DNA of 64,000 nt, taken from assembly GCA_011503125.2 (NCBI GenBank), contig WWBZ02000033.1, positions 558,001 through 622,000 of the forward strand, written 5' to 3'. The notes beneath the pieces were generated by a model. The model had not been told where the DNA came from, ran no database searches, and was given only the letters and a program-made list of their open reading frames with translations. This stretch comes from Botryosphaeria dothidea (Eukaryota; Ascomycota; Dothideomycetes; Botryosphaeriales; Botryosphaeriaceae). This document shows positions 46,508-58,947 of the stretch, one piece after another. How positions within the stretch are numbered: the first letter of the stretch is position 1; each line of letters opens with the position of its first letter. Made by a program: the position numbers and the translations under genes.

Positions 46508-48691
46508 TTACGCAGTAGCCTGGACGGTAGGAGTGGAGGACTGACCAACGGCAACGGCGTCAGGGACAACGTCGCCAATAGCCTTGGGCTCCTCCTCCTT
46601 CTTGGCCTCCTCGTCCTCCTTCTTGGCCTCCTCAGCGGCGGCAGGAGTCTCCTCAGTCTTGTTCTCGGCCTCCTCCTCGACCTTGGCGGGGGTGGCGTTC
46701 TCCTTCTTCTCCTTGTTGCTCTTGACGGCCTTGCTGGGGTTGCGGAAAAGACCGCCGAGACCGCGCTTCTTCTCGCCGTCGGCCTCACCCTCGGTGTTCT
46801 TGGCACCGAAGTTGCCGAAGAAAGAAGTGCGACGCTTCTCCTTGCCGGGCTCGGGAGTAGCGGTGGCGGTGGCAGTGGTGCCAGCAGCCTCGCCCTCGGC
46901 GGCGGGAGTGGCCTCAACCTCAGCGGGCTTAGCCTCCTCCTTGGAAGCCTCAGCAACCGGAGCGGGAGACTTGGCCTCCTTCTTGCCGAACTTGCTGAAG
47001 AAACCGCCCTTCTCCTTGGCGGGAGTGGTAGCGGTGGCAGCGGGAGTGGTAGAAGCCTCACCCTCGGCAGTCTTGGGGGCCTCCTCAGCGGGCTTAGCCT
47101 CCTCACCCTCAGCAGGCTTAGCAGCCTCCTCGGTGGCGGCGGGAGCCTCGGTGTCCTTCGGGGGGACGGTAGGGGCGACTTCAGTCTCCTTCTTCTCAGT
47201 AGTAGGGCTGCGGACCTTCTCGAAGAAACCGCCGAAGATGGAGGTGCGCTTGTTGGCCTTGGTGGCAGGCTTGGTCTCGGGAGCCTCAACCTTAGCCTCC
47301 TCAGGCTTGGCCTCCTCGCCCTCAGCGGGCTTGGCCTCCTCAGCGGGAGCAGCGGCCTCAGAAGCCTCAGCTAGAAACAAAGTGTTAGCGCGATGTCGAT
47401 TTTGAGCGACTTGCTTCGTCGGCTTACCAGCAGGGGCCTCAACGACGGCCTCGGCCGTAGGCTCCTCCTTGGCCTCCTCGCCCTCCTTCTTATCCTCCTC
47501 CTTGGCCTCCTCCTTAGCCTCCTCCTTCTTCACCTCCTTCTTCTCGTGCTCCTTCTTGCCGAGGAGACCACCGAAGACGGAGGCCCTCTTGCGGGAAACG
47601 GAGCGGCTCTTGGACTTCTTGTTCTTCTTCTTCTTGCCCTCAGCGTCATCGCCGGAGCTGGAGGAGGAGGAACCACGGCGGTCCTCGCCCTCAGCAGGCT
47701 TGACATCGGTGCTCTTCTTGGGAGTGCCCTCCTCAGCCTTAGCGGCGGGGGCGGCGACGGCGGGCTTGCCTAAGCGAGACGTTAGCTGGATCCACCTAGC
47801 ATGACACGGAAGCAAGCGAAGTGCAGCGTGCATTGACGCACGACCCAATGCCAACGTTGCCTCGCATGTGATGAAACATACCGAGCTTCTCGATCGTCTC
47901 CTTGTACTCCTCGCTGGAGGTGACGCCCTCAGCAGCAGCCTTGGCCTCCTCAACGGTCTTCTCGACAGCAACAACCCAGCCATCGCGCTCGGTGTTGTTG
48001 GAAGCCTCGAAAGAGTGCTTGTGGCCGTTGACCTTGAAGGAGAAGACGATGTTGCCCTCCTTGGCGACCTCAGTAGCCTCAGCCTGCAGCGCGTGTCAGC
48101 ATGTGAATTTTGAGCGATCGGGCGATCGAAGTTTAGCGATCGGGACGCACCAGCTTCAAAACACCCTGGGGGGCGGTCTTCTGGTCGGCGTGCTTGGCGA
48201 AGAAGAGCAGGCCCTTGCCAGTCTTGCTCGCCCAAGCGACGGTCTGGTGGGCGTGCTCGCCCTTCTCGCCACGAAGGTAGCCGCTGAGGCTGTCCTTGGG
48301 AACGGCGGCCTCCTCGCCGAACCAGAAGTACTTCTTCGAGAAAGTGAGGCTCCTGCGATGCGATGAAAATTAGCCAAAGCGATCGCGTTAGAGTGGTCGA
48401 TGCGATGGGTCCTTACTTGATCAGACCAGGAGCCTTGTAGCCGAGAGCGCCGGAGTAGATGGGCTCAGCGGTGATCTTGACCTCGTCCTCGCCAGCCTTC
48501 TCCTCCTTGGGGAGAGCGGTGGTCTCCTCGGTAGCAGGGACGGCAGCAGCCTCGGCGGCGGGCGCCTCGGTGGTTGCGGGCGCGTCCGCCGTGGTCTCCT
48601 CTGCGGGAGCGACCTCGGCGGCAGCAGCAGGAGCCTCGACGGCGGGGGTCGCCTCAGCGACAGGGTTCTCAACGGGCTTCGCGTCAGACAT
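46508..48691 (-). CDS. MEU6-like PH-domain protein with long disordered tail
   Basis: Five exons (48417-48691, 48151-48352, 47882-48083, 47428-47769, 46508-47370) give 627 residues. An Ala/Glu/Pro-rich start leads to a PH domain (about 75-225): EPIYSGALGYKAPGLIKSLT, then FSKKYFWFGEEAAVPKDSLS, then VFSFKVNGHKHSFEASNNTE and RDGWVVAVEKTVEEAKAAAE. Fission yeast Meu6 is the named relative. The remaining 400 residues are Ala/Glu/Lys/Pro-rich and disordered, punctuated by short basic motifs such as KRASVFGGLLGKKE, KRTSIFGGFFEKVR and RRTSFFGNFGAKN. PH domains usually bind phosphoinositides or proteins. The 57-nt fourth intron is a stop-free multiple of three. Exons 2 and 3 are both 202 nt. Confidence 0.87.
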
Positions 48692-51600
48692 TGTGTAGTG
48701 TGGGTGGTGTGGTGTGGAGTGGCGCTGTGCGATGATTAGGCTGCGAAAGGTCGACGATTTGCAGTCGTCGACGGTGGAAAGAAGCGGAAAAACTGGTGGG
48801 TATCAAAAAAAAGGAAAGCACTGTGGACAGCCAATGTTCAGAGTTTGGTGGTTGGGAGGCACGGCGGATAAAAGAGGTCTGATTGAATGGCCCCTGGGGT
48901 GTTTTAAAAGCGTGCGTGGGCCACAACGCGTAGGGAGTAGGAGCCGATGCGTCCAAGCGCCTACTGCAATCTCGAGGGCTGCTCTAGCCAGTCAATCCCC
49001 AATAATCAACCCGATTCACATCATAATTTTGGATTATGCAAGAGCTTGGGCGGAGCAGCAGCGTCGGCTTGCCTGCTTAGACCGGGCGGATGTGGTCATG
49101 CGACCCCAGGGCCAAACACTCGCAAGCCGTCCGATCACTGCCTCCCTGAAGCTTTCCATCGACGTTATCAGTCTCGTGTTACTCGTCTCCGTCTTGGGCA
49201 GATGCAGCCAGGGTGCCCTTCGCGCGCGCCCCCACCGGCGCGGTCATCGCCAGCGCCAGCGCCTCGCTCAGGCCACGGCGCACCGCCTGTGCTGCCCTCA
49301 GCGCGCACATCGGCACAAGTCGCCAGGCGCGGCTAGTGGAGGCGGAAGAGATTAGGAGGACGGGCAGGGTCTAGCAAATGGTGGGCGCCGATCCATGGGC
49401 GTTGGCGCCGGCACACACGGCCCTTCTGCACATGGCCAGGGCCCAGCGTGCCAGCACGTATGCAGGGAGCAGGTGGAGACAGCGCTAGGGTCGCCGTGTT
49501 TCCTCCTGGTCCTCATCTCAGGCTCTGCCCGCGACAGGCCCTGCGAGATCGCGGCCGCGGCCAGCGGCGATGGCGGCGTGGCTTGGCTCGCGCTCCCAGA
49601 CGCTGCCGTGACGTGCAGCAGCGCAGGCGCCCGCGGTGCGCTCTGGCGTGCGCGGGCAGCGCTGGCGAGCGCGCCCGCAATCTCGTGGCCACCCGGCATG
49701 GGTCGACGTCCGCCATCACGTGTGTGCCCGATCGGGCCTAGCTGCGACTCTTCTTGCGCGCACGGGCAGCGCCAACATGGACGTGGGAAATTCTGCTCCA
49801 CTCCGGGAACGGTCCTTAGAGCTGACTCGATGCAAATCAGATGGGCGATCACGGCCGGCAAGCCGCTTCCTTCGTCACGCCCTCCTGCGCTGCCCCCTTT
49901 CGTTGGCTGGCTGGCCTCCCACCCCGTTCAGGTCGCCGGACGCTCTGTACCACCGTCAAGCCACCAGAATTACGGATGGAGGCTCTTTTGCCCTTCCCCG
50001 TGCCCCGACCGATCACATCCCGCCCGCGCTGCCTGCTGCCAGCGTCCCGGGCTGATCTCAATGACCGAAACTTTCGGGTCACGTTCCGTGCAGGAAATTT
50101 CTGAGCGTCGCCGGCCCTGCTGCGGGCAGAGCCATCTCGCCGCCAGAACATTCGGCGCTGCCGATGCGGAGAGCGTATGCGAATGACGCTACTCGCGGCG
50201 CCCCTCCCCCAAGACTGCCAGCAGAGCAGTCTCCGGACCCTGGATGTCAGATGTAGGCACGCCAGAGCGGTGAGCGGCCTGGAACTCGCGATCACGAGAG
50301 AGGGAGGGCCCAACAATCTACCAGAACCACAGTTACAACCTCCAACATGAAGCGCCTGAAACGCCCGGTGACATCTCGCCTCGCCGCAGCCCTCAAGCCG
50401 CGGCTGCCAGCAGGTGCGAAAAAGCGTTGTCCGCAAATGGCCCCAAATCGTTCCTTAGATAATCTCCCTCAAACGCGCTTATTCGAGTTAAAGAGCGACA
50501 ATGCAGCCGGATCGGTCGATGGTGCCAAGCAAACCGCTCCAGCTAACCTCTGCTTGTTTACGGTCCCGCCGCTGTCCAACCGCGACCCCTGACACTGAAC
50601 CACCCAGTTCCCGGCTCCCGCTGCGCTTCCCGCTCACCGCTCCAGCGTACTTCGTCTCGTCGAGCTCACGGCGTCCATCTAAACGCACCGCAGCCCAGGA
50701 ACGAGCGCCCGCCGGGTCCTTAGAAATGCGGTGCTCCCTACTGGGTGTCTGTGTGCAGGCGCCAAAGCTCTCGCCCAGTGTGGGTCCGCTCGGGAGCCGC
50801 CCGTCGGTCGTCTCATGGAGTTTCAAGCATCAATCTCTAGAAACACCACACAGTACAGTGGCGTACCCCTCCACCGGAGATATACGGCATGGGTGTTTAT
50901 TGATAACGGCCTGCCGGAAAATTGGTGACATGACGACGTCGATAGACTCGATCGCGCTCAAGTTCGCGCTCTACCTAGCGCATTTTCCCTTCTAGGTCTT
51001 GGCCTAGCTTTGGCCTGGGCAACGGCTGCCGAGAGAAAGTAACGGGAGAAAGATCGTCGTCATTTTTCTGCTCCGCTCCACTCAACCCCAAGCACAAACC
51101 TTCGACCAAGCGAAAGAATATTCCAAAGAACATTCTACGAGAGTGATCACCAAGTGTCCAAGAGGCCAGACGAACTCGAACAACATGGCGAACGTGTCGC
51201 ATAGTACCCGCACGACGAAATACGCGAATCATCACATCAATACAAAAGAAATTTTTCCAGAAGGCGCTCGGGTGAAGTCGTCTCGCTACGACAAGAGTCG
51301 CCGTACGGACGTTAAGCTTTCACGGACCAACCCACAAACCCAAGCCCAAGCCCAAGCCTAGCCCAAGGCCCAAGAGTGATTTGCTCACCCCTCCAAGCCC
51401 AACTTCGGGACAATCTTGCCGCTCGAATCACTGATCGTCATCTTTCTTTGATCTGCGACAGCGCGACATTCCTTCCAGAAGACTTCCCCTTCCCCTCATC
51501 TTTTTTTCTGTCGCTCCGAGCGGCGAAGGAAACAGTCGAACTGGTGGTCCGAACGTATGTGCTCACGGAGGCTCATCCTGGGTCAATCAGCCGATATGCG

Positions 51601-52653
51601 CCTCAGGCCGTCGCATGCCCCATCTCTCTCAATACTGCTGCCAGCGAATTTGATATCGTAATCTCTATTCCCATTCTATGATCCTTCACCCCTCGCTTTC
51701 TTCAAAACTTACCTTACTTTGTAGGCACGAGGCGAAGTAATGCCCGAAAACGGCCAATGCCCAATTGCCGAAGACTGAATTTCGTCACGCTGCATATACA
51801 TTGAACACGAAAGTCTTATTTGTCCACCCCGCAGACGAGATTTCGTTCTTGCTGCGGGAATATGCAAGAATCACACTCATGGCTGGAAAGGAAAAAGGGT
51901 CCGCATTGCACGCAGAGTCCCCGATTTTCTTCACCACATTATCCAATACAAGCTCAGGCCGCCGACGCTTCACAGCGCCGGCTTTAAAGCAGACACACAG
52001 GTACAATGGTACACAAAACAAAACAGACAAGAAGAAACACACTGAGCGCATATTGTACAAATCCCCATCCTCACCCCACGCCCAGAACCAAAAGACCGAT
52101 CTTCACCTAACACACACGTCTTTGCCTGCGCGGCAACGGCCTCGTCCGTCCGTTCTGCCCTGTTCACCGAGAGAGCCTTGCCCACGTTCTTCATATCCCT
52201 CCTCCCACCGACCCGCCCCTTTCCCTTCTCGCGCTCCAGCCAGCCCTACAAGATGCAAGTCATCTCTCCACCCACACACAGACACAAAATCACCGTTCAA
52301 TAATCAAAGGGAAAGACGGCACGACGATCCCACCTCTAGGCATGAAAGAAGACCAGGACCCGATAGAGGGGACAACCAAGCATGGAATAAAGCGGGACCA
52401 CCTCATCTCCTGGATAAGATGAGATGATCGACCCATTGAGATCAAAAAGACGCTACATTATGTAAGGTGTCCACTTAACTTCTTTTTATTGTTTCCCTTT
52501 GCCCCCAGCTTTGTCCCGCCTCCCCTCCCGGCCGGCCGGCCGATAAACCCCTTCACAATGTCCGGGAAGATTGAAGAAGATTGATAATGCAATTGGGTGA
52601 ATGTGGAAACAATATGTGAGGTTTCCACACATATACATACCCAAATGCCTGGC
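48692..52653. other. Four-kilobase gene desert, GC-rich core
   Basis: I found no gene in this stretch. The part near 49200-50300 is strongly GC-rich with overlapping family-less open frames on both strands. A pyrimidine/purine-rich MEU6-like promoter lies at the left end. At 52527-52542 there is a GGCC tandem run. The right half (51.0-52.6 kb) is stop-dense. Confidence 0.45.
51339..51374 (+). repeat. CCCAAG hexamer repeat
   Basis: Three perfect tandem CCCAAG units (51339-51356) are followed by two more separated by one to five bases. It lies in noncoding sequence. Confidence 0.8.
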
Positions 52654-55600
52654 TCAGCTCGCGGTGACGAGGACGTATCTACGATGTTGCGTTAGCATTA
52701 TTTCTTGAGTTCTGGGGCCAGTTTGAAATGGGGCCAATGGGAGAAGAGGATGATGCTGGGGAAGAACAAGGAGTGCGAAGATTATTCAGCAGCCTCGAGG
52801 CCGACGTCCGTGTCTATCGCCTTTCGACGACGCACCAACAAACGACTTCACCGCCGACAAAATGTTCTCGCAGCACCGACGCCAACAAACCAAGACTCAG
52901 AGGGGAAAACGAGAGAAAAGAGTAAAACTTACGAGGTGATAGCGTTCATTCTCTCGCTCGTCATCTTCAAACAAATCCTCAACAGCTCGCTCGCCACATC
53001 CGGCTGCGCCCGTTCCAGCTCCTTCCACCTGCCTCTTGTCAGCAGCCACGCCACTGTGTCCGCCTCTGCGGCGACCGTCCCCGTCCGGTCCGTCTCGCTG
53101 AAGAAGGGCAGCTCGCCGCACGTCGTGCCCGCCTGGATCGACTCATAGTAATGGCCCTGCTCCAGGTCGTAGTCAGCGCGCAGCGAGCCCTTCTCGATGA
53201 GGTAGAACCCGTCGGGCACGTCGCCACGCGAGTACAGCACCGTGCCCTTCGGATACTCACGCCGCTCGAAGTACGGCGTCGCGCGGTGCCAGAAGTCGAT
53301 GTCCTTGTCTGACAGGTCCTGGAACGTCAGCAGCATGAGCGGGATCGGCTGCGCGAAATTCTTCCACTTGTCCGGCGTGAGCACGTTGCTGTGCTCGTCG
53401 ACCGTGACGTTCTCCTGATCCTTGAGCGCCAGCGTGGCTGCCTCTTGCAGCAATGCCCGCCGAGGCGAGTTGAATGCCCCGTCGAAGGGGTAAGCTTGGA
53501 TGCCTGTCTGCCTGGGTGGGGAGATGGAGACGGGCGCAGCCTCCTTAGGAGAACCCAGGGACCTAGCTCGCTCGTGCAGGGTTCCGAGCAGTTCGTTTTC
53601 GCACCATTCCAGCGCCTTATTCAGCGTCTCGAATCTTTGTGGAGGAGGGCAGTGCTCGTCGTTGCTCTCGGCTGGTGCGAACAAGCCAACCATGGACAGG
53701 CCTTGGCCGACCTCATCGCTAAGGGAAATGCTTGAGAGCACCAGCGTGACATTCCTGCGATGCAGGACCCGGTTGAGCCGAACGAGAACCTCCGCAGCGG
53801 AATAGTCAATTCCAATCACGTGGACGAGGTCTAGCACCACATATCGGATCGGCCGGGTCCGGAATTGCTCCTCATCGACCAATTTGCGGATGTCATTCTC
53901 GACGGACACGATGGTTCCGAAGAAAAGATACCCTGCAATTTTGGCCACGTAAATCTGCTGGCCGACTTCATGGAGATACTTCTGATGCAGCGGAGGTCTG
54001 CGGACTGTCGATTGCGCAATGACCCCGGTGTAGGTTGATCTGATGACTGGCGTCCGCGATGTCTGGACGACGTAGGTGAGACAGGCAAGTGCGATGCCGG
54101 CAAGGACACCCCAGACGAAGTCGTAGATGCCCATGATCAAAACGATCGTGATTATCTGTTTCACCTGTTAGCGCGTGGAACAATGACGTTGCCAAGAGAA
54201 AACATGCCGTCAGGTACTCAAGCAGCCGCAATCTGCCGAGCGTGTCCCAAAGAGCCTCCTTGAGCAAATCAATGCCTAGGTAGAAGATCAAGGTGCCTAC
54301 AACCATAATGGGAACATATCCGATCAGACCAGGACCAGCCATCCAAATGCCGGTGGTGGCTGCAGCAAGCAAGAGACCGGCCATACGGCTGTTTCCGCCG
54401 TGATCCATGAACATGACGCTGTTCACGTACACGAGGTAGTTCTGCATTGATCAGCCTACAGCACATCGCGGTGCATCCGAGCCTCGGTAAACCTACCTGA
54501 ATGCTTCCCACGAATCCCGACAGGGAATTCGATAGGCCATGAGCGATGAGCTCCCGGTTAATGTCCACGTCATCCTCTTTTGCGGACAGAGCAAGTGCCG
54601 GAACATTGATGGGCACATGAATGATACCGAAGAAAGACAATGCGAACATAGTCGGTATGGTCCTGAAAAGAGCGGACCAATCAACAACGGTAAAATCTAT
54701 GGAGAATCAGCCTGAATGTTCAGCCGGGGGGTCATGAGAACACTTACCGTAGAGGGAATAAAAGTGATAAAACGGCACGCCTGACTCTGGCTTTTCAAAA
54801 ACCCAGCCAGCATCGCGAGCCTTATCAAGATTAAAGTGCGATACAGCAGCGACAATTATGTGGAAGACTCCAGTAATTACAACGATAAAAGCTGGCATCA
54901 GCGCGGGATGGTCATAGTAGTGCTTGATGACCATGTAGATGATGGCCAAGGCAAGCGGCGAGACCCACAGCGCAATGGTGTCTGCTTGGAAAAGCTTTTG
55001 CAGCGTCTCGAAATTGTACTCGAGGTTGCCATCAAGCCTCGCCGAGACCTCTATTCCCGTGACGAATAGGAAGAACCCAACACCTCCGATGCAACCATTG
55101 AGGATATTGCGGGGAAAGAAGCTGACGAGATCGCCAAGCTTGAATAGGCCGAGAGCCAAAAAGATGATACCGGTGATGATGGAGCTGAATGCGTATGACA
55201 CCACAACGGTTGCAATGATGGCATTGGGTTCGGCTTGTCCCATTCGCGCCATAATCACGTAAGTCATCTTGTGAAAGAATGGCACAACCTCAATCTGCAT
55301 CACGTCAGTCTACGCCATAATTTGGTTCAATTCGTTTTGCATGCCGGCGTACCATTTCTGACCCAACGGCTCCTTTGAAAGTTGAGCCGCCGAGGGAGTA
55401 AACAAGTTGGGAAACGATGCAGCTGACAAAAAACATCGACAGCCCATCGACCCCTAGCTTTGCAAAAATAGGTTCACCAAGGGGGAACAAAATCATGCCT
55501 GCATCAAATCAGCATTTTGCCCAGTAATTGCGGTTGAGCTGCCTGCTTTTGCAGTGGCACAGCATGGGAACTAAGGCATTCTTTCGCATGCGATTCGTGG

Positions 55601-56698
55601 AACCGGCTGAAAAGCTTAAAAAAATGCCTCAGGTTCCCCATGCCATTACCTAACTGCAATGTAGATTTGCAAATGGAAGCAAGTAAATAAACACCTACCG
55701 TAGGAAAGACCATCGAGGACGTTCAGTAACAATCCAAGAAAGACGGCCGGTAAACTTGAGACGGGCTCCACGACGGCGGTTTGAAAAATTGCCTTCTTAT
55801 CCCAACTCTTCGGATTAATGGCCCGGTGGAAGCCAGCGGTGGCAGAATGAGCCGCATCGGAGATACCATGCCAAAACTTGGCGGGTCGCAACCTAAGTCC
55901 TTGTCTCTGATCCTCCACATCCGCGCCATTGGTGGCGCCGTAGCTTCTTCCCGGCTTGGATCTCTTGTTCGGGAGCAGCGAGGAGGTCTCCGAAAGGCCG
56001 CGGCGATCATCAGTGGATCGTCGAGGATCATGATGGGGCTCCCCGTTGACCGCCGCGGCCGACGACACGGGCCGTGAAAGCCTTCCCGAGGGAACTTCGC
56101 GGAGGGGTTCGGGCGAGGAGGACTCCGACTCCTCTTGTATAATCTCTGCGGACGGCAGGTCCAGCGAATCCCTCCCTCCATCCGAATCAAAGGTATCATG
56201 GGCCAGGTCCTGGGGGCGACGGCCGCGGGGACTGCCGGCGCCGTCGAGGCGGCGGGCGAGCAGGCTTGGGGAACGGAAGGAACCTGATTCGGAGAGGGCG
56301 TGCATGGAGAGTTCCTGCGTCTTGTCTCTCAGACCGTGGGACGAATACTCTGGGATATCTGCATAGCTGTTAGTCAAGGTTTGGGCGTTGTGGCAGCTGA
56401 GTGGCAGCTTCCAAGAGACAATTAGGTAAGTACCTATTGAGCCATGAGTAGCCTGGTGGTAGAAGGATCTGGCAGGCGTCCGGGTGAAGGACGAGGAGAG
56501 GTATCCGCCAGCGCTACTGGTGGGCCGGGGCGGTGACAATATGGGCTGCGGCCTGGAGCTGAGGGTGGAGCTCTCGCCGGCCACGGTGGTGAAGTCTGTG
56601 TCGTCGATGTCGCGGCCGGTAAAGGGGAGGCTGATCTTTGGGTTTCCCGGGACGGCGGTGGCCTGTGAGCCAGGCGTCTTGCTCGGGCGTCTGGGCAT
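52654..56698 (-). CDS. SulP-family transporter with STAS and cyclic-nucleotide-binding-like domains
   Basis: Eight exons (56434-56698, 55699-56358, 55353-55498, 54748-55294, 54497-54696, 54208-54441, 52933-54155, 52654-52678) give 1,099 residues. A disordered Ser/Pro/Arg-rich tail (to about 290) precedes the SulP membrane core, with [20 protein letters not shown], then [20 protein letters not shown], then FIPRN-like [17 protein letters not shown], and [21 protein letters not shown] domain follows (about 748-880; [20 protein letters not shown]), then a cNMP-binding fold (about 980-1075; [20 protein letters not shown] and [19 protein letters not shown]). This layout matches yeast Vsb1/YGR125W, a vacuolar protein linked to basic amino-acid storage. 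One intron (54156-54207) appears to be GC-AG. The last exon is 25 nt and gives the conserved end MNAITSYVLVTAS. Confidence 0.92.
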
Positions 56699-58038
56699 GG
56701 TTGACAGCGGAGGTGCAGACGGTCAGCGATTGCGAATGTATGGCGCAAGGTAACGCGCTCGGGAGCAGAACGTCGGTCTCGGAGCACCAGCAAGACGGAC
56801 CGCTTAGCGGGGGATCACGCCCATGGGCGCATCTATTGCGAATTAAAAAGAGTCTGGGCGTACGGTGAGAGTTTGCTGGGTGCAGGGCGGGTGGAGCAAT
56901 TGGCGAATGAGTTGTTCGGGAAACCGGGCGGCTTAGTGGGCCAGGATGGACGCTGGAACTGGTGATGGGCGAGCTCGAGAATTTTGCTCCCCGCCTCCAG
57001 AACCACGTCCATGGGCGCCACAGCCGTGGCCGGCGAGCGCTAGACTTGCCATTGAGCATCAGGCGGCCCGGGGTCGCGCGTCTACTTACCGGCGTGTCCG
57101 CGCGCTGGCATTCGCCGAAGAAGGCGCGCGTGTCGGGGCCTGCGAGATGTTGAGCGCGGTGTTCAGTAGGCTCAGCAGCTTTCTTTTTCCTGCAAGAAAC
57201 CCCACCATCGTTGCACAAGCTGCGTGATCGCCACAGCCATGCCAACGGCCGGCAACCCCCAAGCAGCAATCTGCCCTTCGCTTGCCTTCGCCAACGCGCG
57301 CATCCCACGCGTGGCGTCGGGACGCCAGCCGCGCCTCAGCAGAATGACGCCGCACCACGCCATCTTCCGCCATCACAGTGCAAATCGAATTACAACACTT
57401 ATTCCAGCATGTATCCTGGCTGCAGCATCGTCTTTCGAACTCCGCGCGGCCTCAGAGGAGCTGCGTGCTTTTTACCTGCTGCAGCCCGGCGGATCTAGCC
57501 CCGGAATCAGCCCAGAAGCTCCTCCAAGCCTCCCGACTCGCCCGGCCCCCGCCTAGCAATCCGTCTCTCGAGCACATGCTGTCGCTATCGCATCGCCTGC
57601 AGCACTGAATCCCCGCGAGCTCACGTCCCAGCTAGAAGGACGCCCCCGCTCTCCAGCAAGTCTTTTCACATCAGCTGCTGCGCATCTCTTACATCCTTCC
57701 GCCTTCCTCGCCCAACCATTCGAGCACTCGCCAACAAGGTGCCTGTCGTGACGCCCCTCGACTAAGCGCTATTCGGTCCATGCCACCCCGCATCAGCCCT
57801 CTCCCCTCTTGAATTCCCTAAAGCAACCATGCCACTGGAGATGAACACGAACTTGCTCCCGAGTACGCTCTACAGCCGATAGGAAGGAAGACAAGAGAGA
57901 GTCCAGGATCAGCCATTGCCGGCCGACACCGGCCGCTTGCGTATGCAGGAGGGATGCAGGAGGGATGCAGGAGGGATGCAAGATGGCTCGGAGGCTCCCG
58001 AGCAGCGTCAAGGGATACCTAATATGGTATCATCAAAG
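56699..58038. other. Intergenic, GC-rich
   Basis: Promoter side of the SulP transporter and 3' flank of PSF1. A 63-codon minus-strand frame at 57172-57363 contains a plausible membrane helix but no recognised family or start context. Otherwise nothing was seen except the tandem repeat at 57943. Confidence 0.4.
57943..57986. repeat. 11-bp tandem repeat (ATGCAGGAGGG)
   Basis: Three perfect 11-bp units followed by one with two or three changes, about 50 bp beyond the PSF1 stop codon, probably in its 3' UTR. Confidence 0.85.
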
Positions 58039-58947
58039 TCAAGTGAGCCGCTGGAGGTAGCCCTGCTGAATGAGCCGTTCGACGTCGCCTTGCCGCACGT
58101 AGAATTGACTGTTCTTCGTCAAAGTGATTGCCCTGGATGAATCATTAGCCATGCTTTTAACGTGCAGGCGGCACAGTAAATAGAACGGGTCCCGTGCAAA
58201 TTTCCAAGGGACCGAGTAATAGGCAATTTGCACCGTCTCGGTGGTCCAAACCCATGGGATTCCCCATATTTTGAGGGGCAAGATGGGGAGATGTCAGGAA
58301 AAGTAAGACTCCACTCACCCATACTCCGTCTGAATCTCGCCGGCATCCTTGAGCACGCGTACGTCGATAAACAAATCGCGCGGAGGCTCCAGGCTACCGG
58401 TGAGGTCGATGTCGGTCCATTGGCCCTTGTACGCGGCCAGCAGATCGCTATACTGCCTCACATACTCTTCCTCTTCGGGGCTCAGACTACTGGTATTCCC
58501 CATGTCGCCACCTAGATCCTTGCTGCCGCCGGCCTGCTGCCCTTGCTGTTGCTGCAGCTGTTGCTGTTGCCGCTCTAGAACGTCTATACCGTTCCAGCAC
58601 ATCTCCTCGAGCTTATCCGAGCGCGTTCGATGGTAGGCGAGCAGACAGCGCTTGTTGCGGCGCATGGCGAGATGGTCGACGAGCAGCGCGCAGGCGGTAG
58701 CCGGGTCCGCCGAGGGATTGAACGAGCCCTGCAGCGAGCCGGTGATCTCGTTGACGTCGTTGTTGAGCTCGCGCACCTCGCGCGTCACGGCGCGCACGAT
58801 TTCGGTCTGGTACGGCGGCAGGTGTGCCAGTGCCTGCGTGCGTTTGGCATGTTGGACCTGCGCATCGCATGTCAGAGTGACGTCCGCGCGAGGAGATAAG
58901 GACTAAGACGTTTGACTGACCAGTTTGTTCCCCAGCTCGCCGTACAT
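58039..58947 (-). CDS. PSF1: GINS complex subunit Psf1
   Basis: Three exons (58921-58947, 58319-58857, 58039-58132) give 219 residues. The 27-nt first exon encodes MYGELGNKL; the rest follows with VQHAKRTQALAHLPPYQTEI, then LLVDHLAMRRNKRCLLAYHR, then RSDKLEEMCWNGIDVLE, and after the insert SPEEEEYVRQYSDLLAAYKG, RDLFIDVRVLKDAGEIQTEY and the B-domain end FYVRQGDVERLIQQGYLQRL. Psf1 is part of the Cdc45-MCM-GINS helicase at replication forks. A glutamine-rich insert (QQQQLQQQQGQQAGG), encoded by CAG/CAA codons, sits in the linker before the YSDLL helix and is not part of the core fold. The last intron is 186 nt. Confidence 0.95.

Noticed and set aside
46442..47374. 310-codon plus-strand frame rich in Leu/Gly/Ser
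   Set aside because: Antisense shadow of the repetitive Ala/Glu/Lys codons of the MEU6-like gene.
57172..57363. 63-codon minus-strand frame with a possible membrane helix (GLPAVGMAVAITQLVQRWWG)
   Set aside because: No recognised family, no matching exon found with convincing splice sites, and GC-rich context; may deserve a search but not a call.
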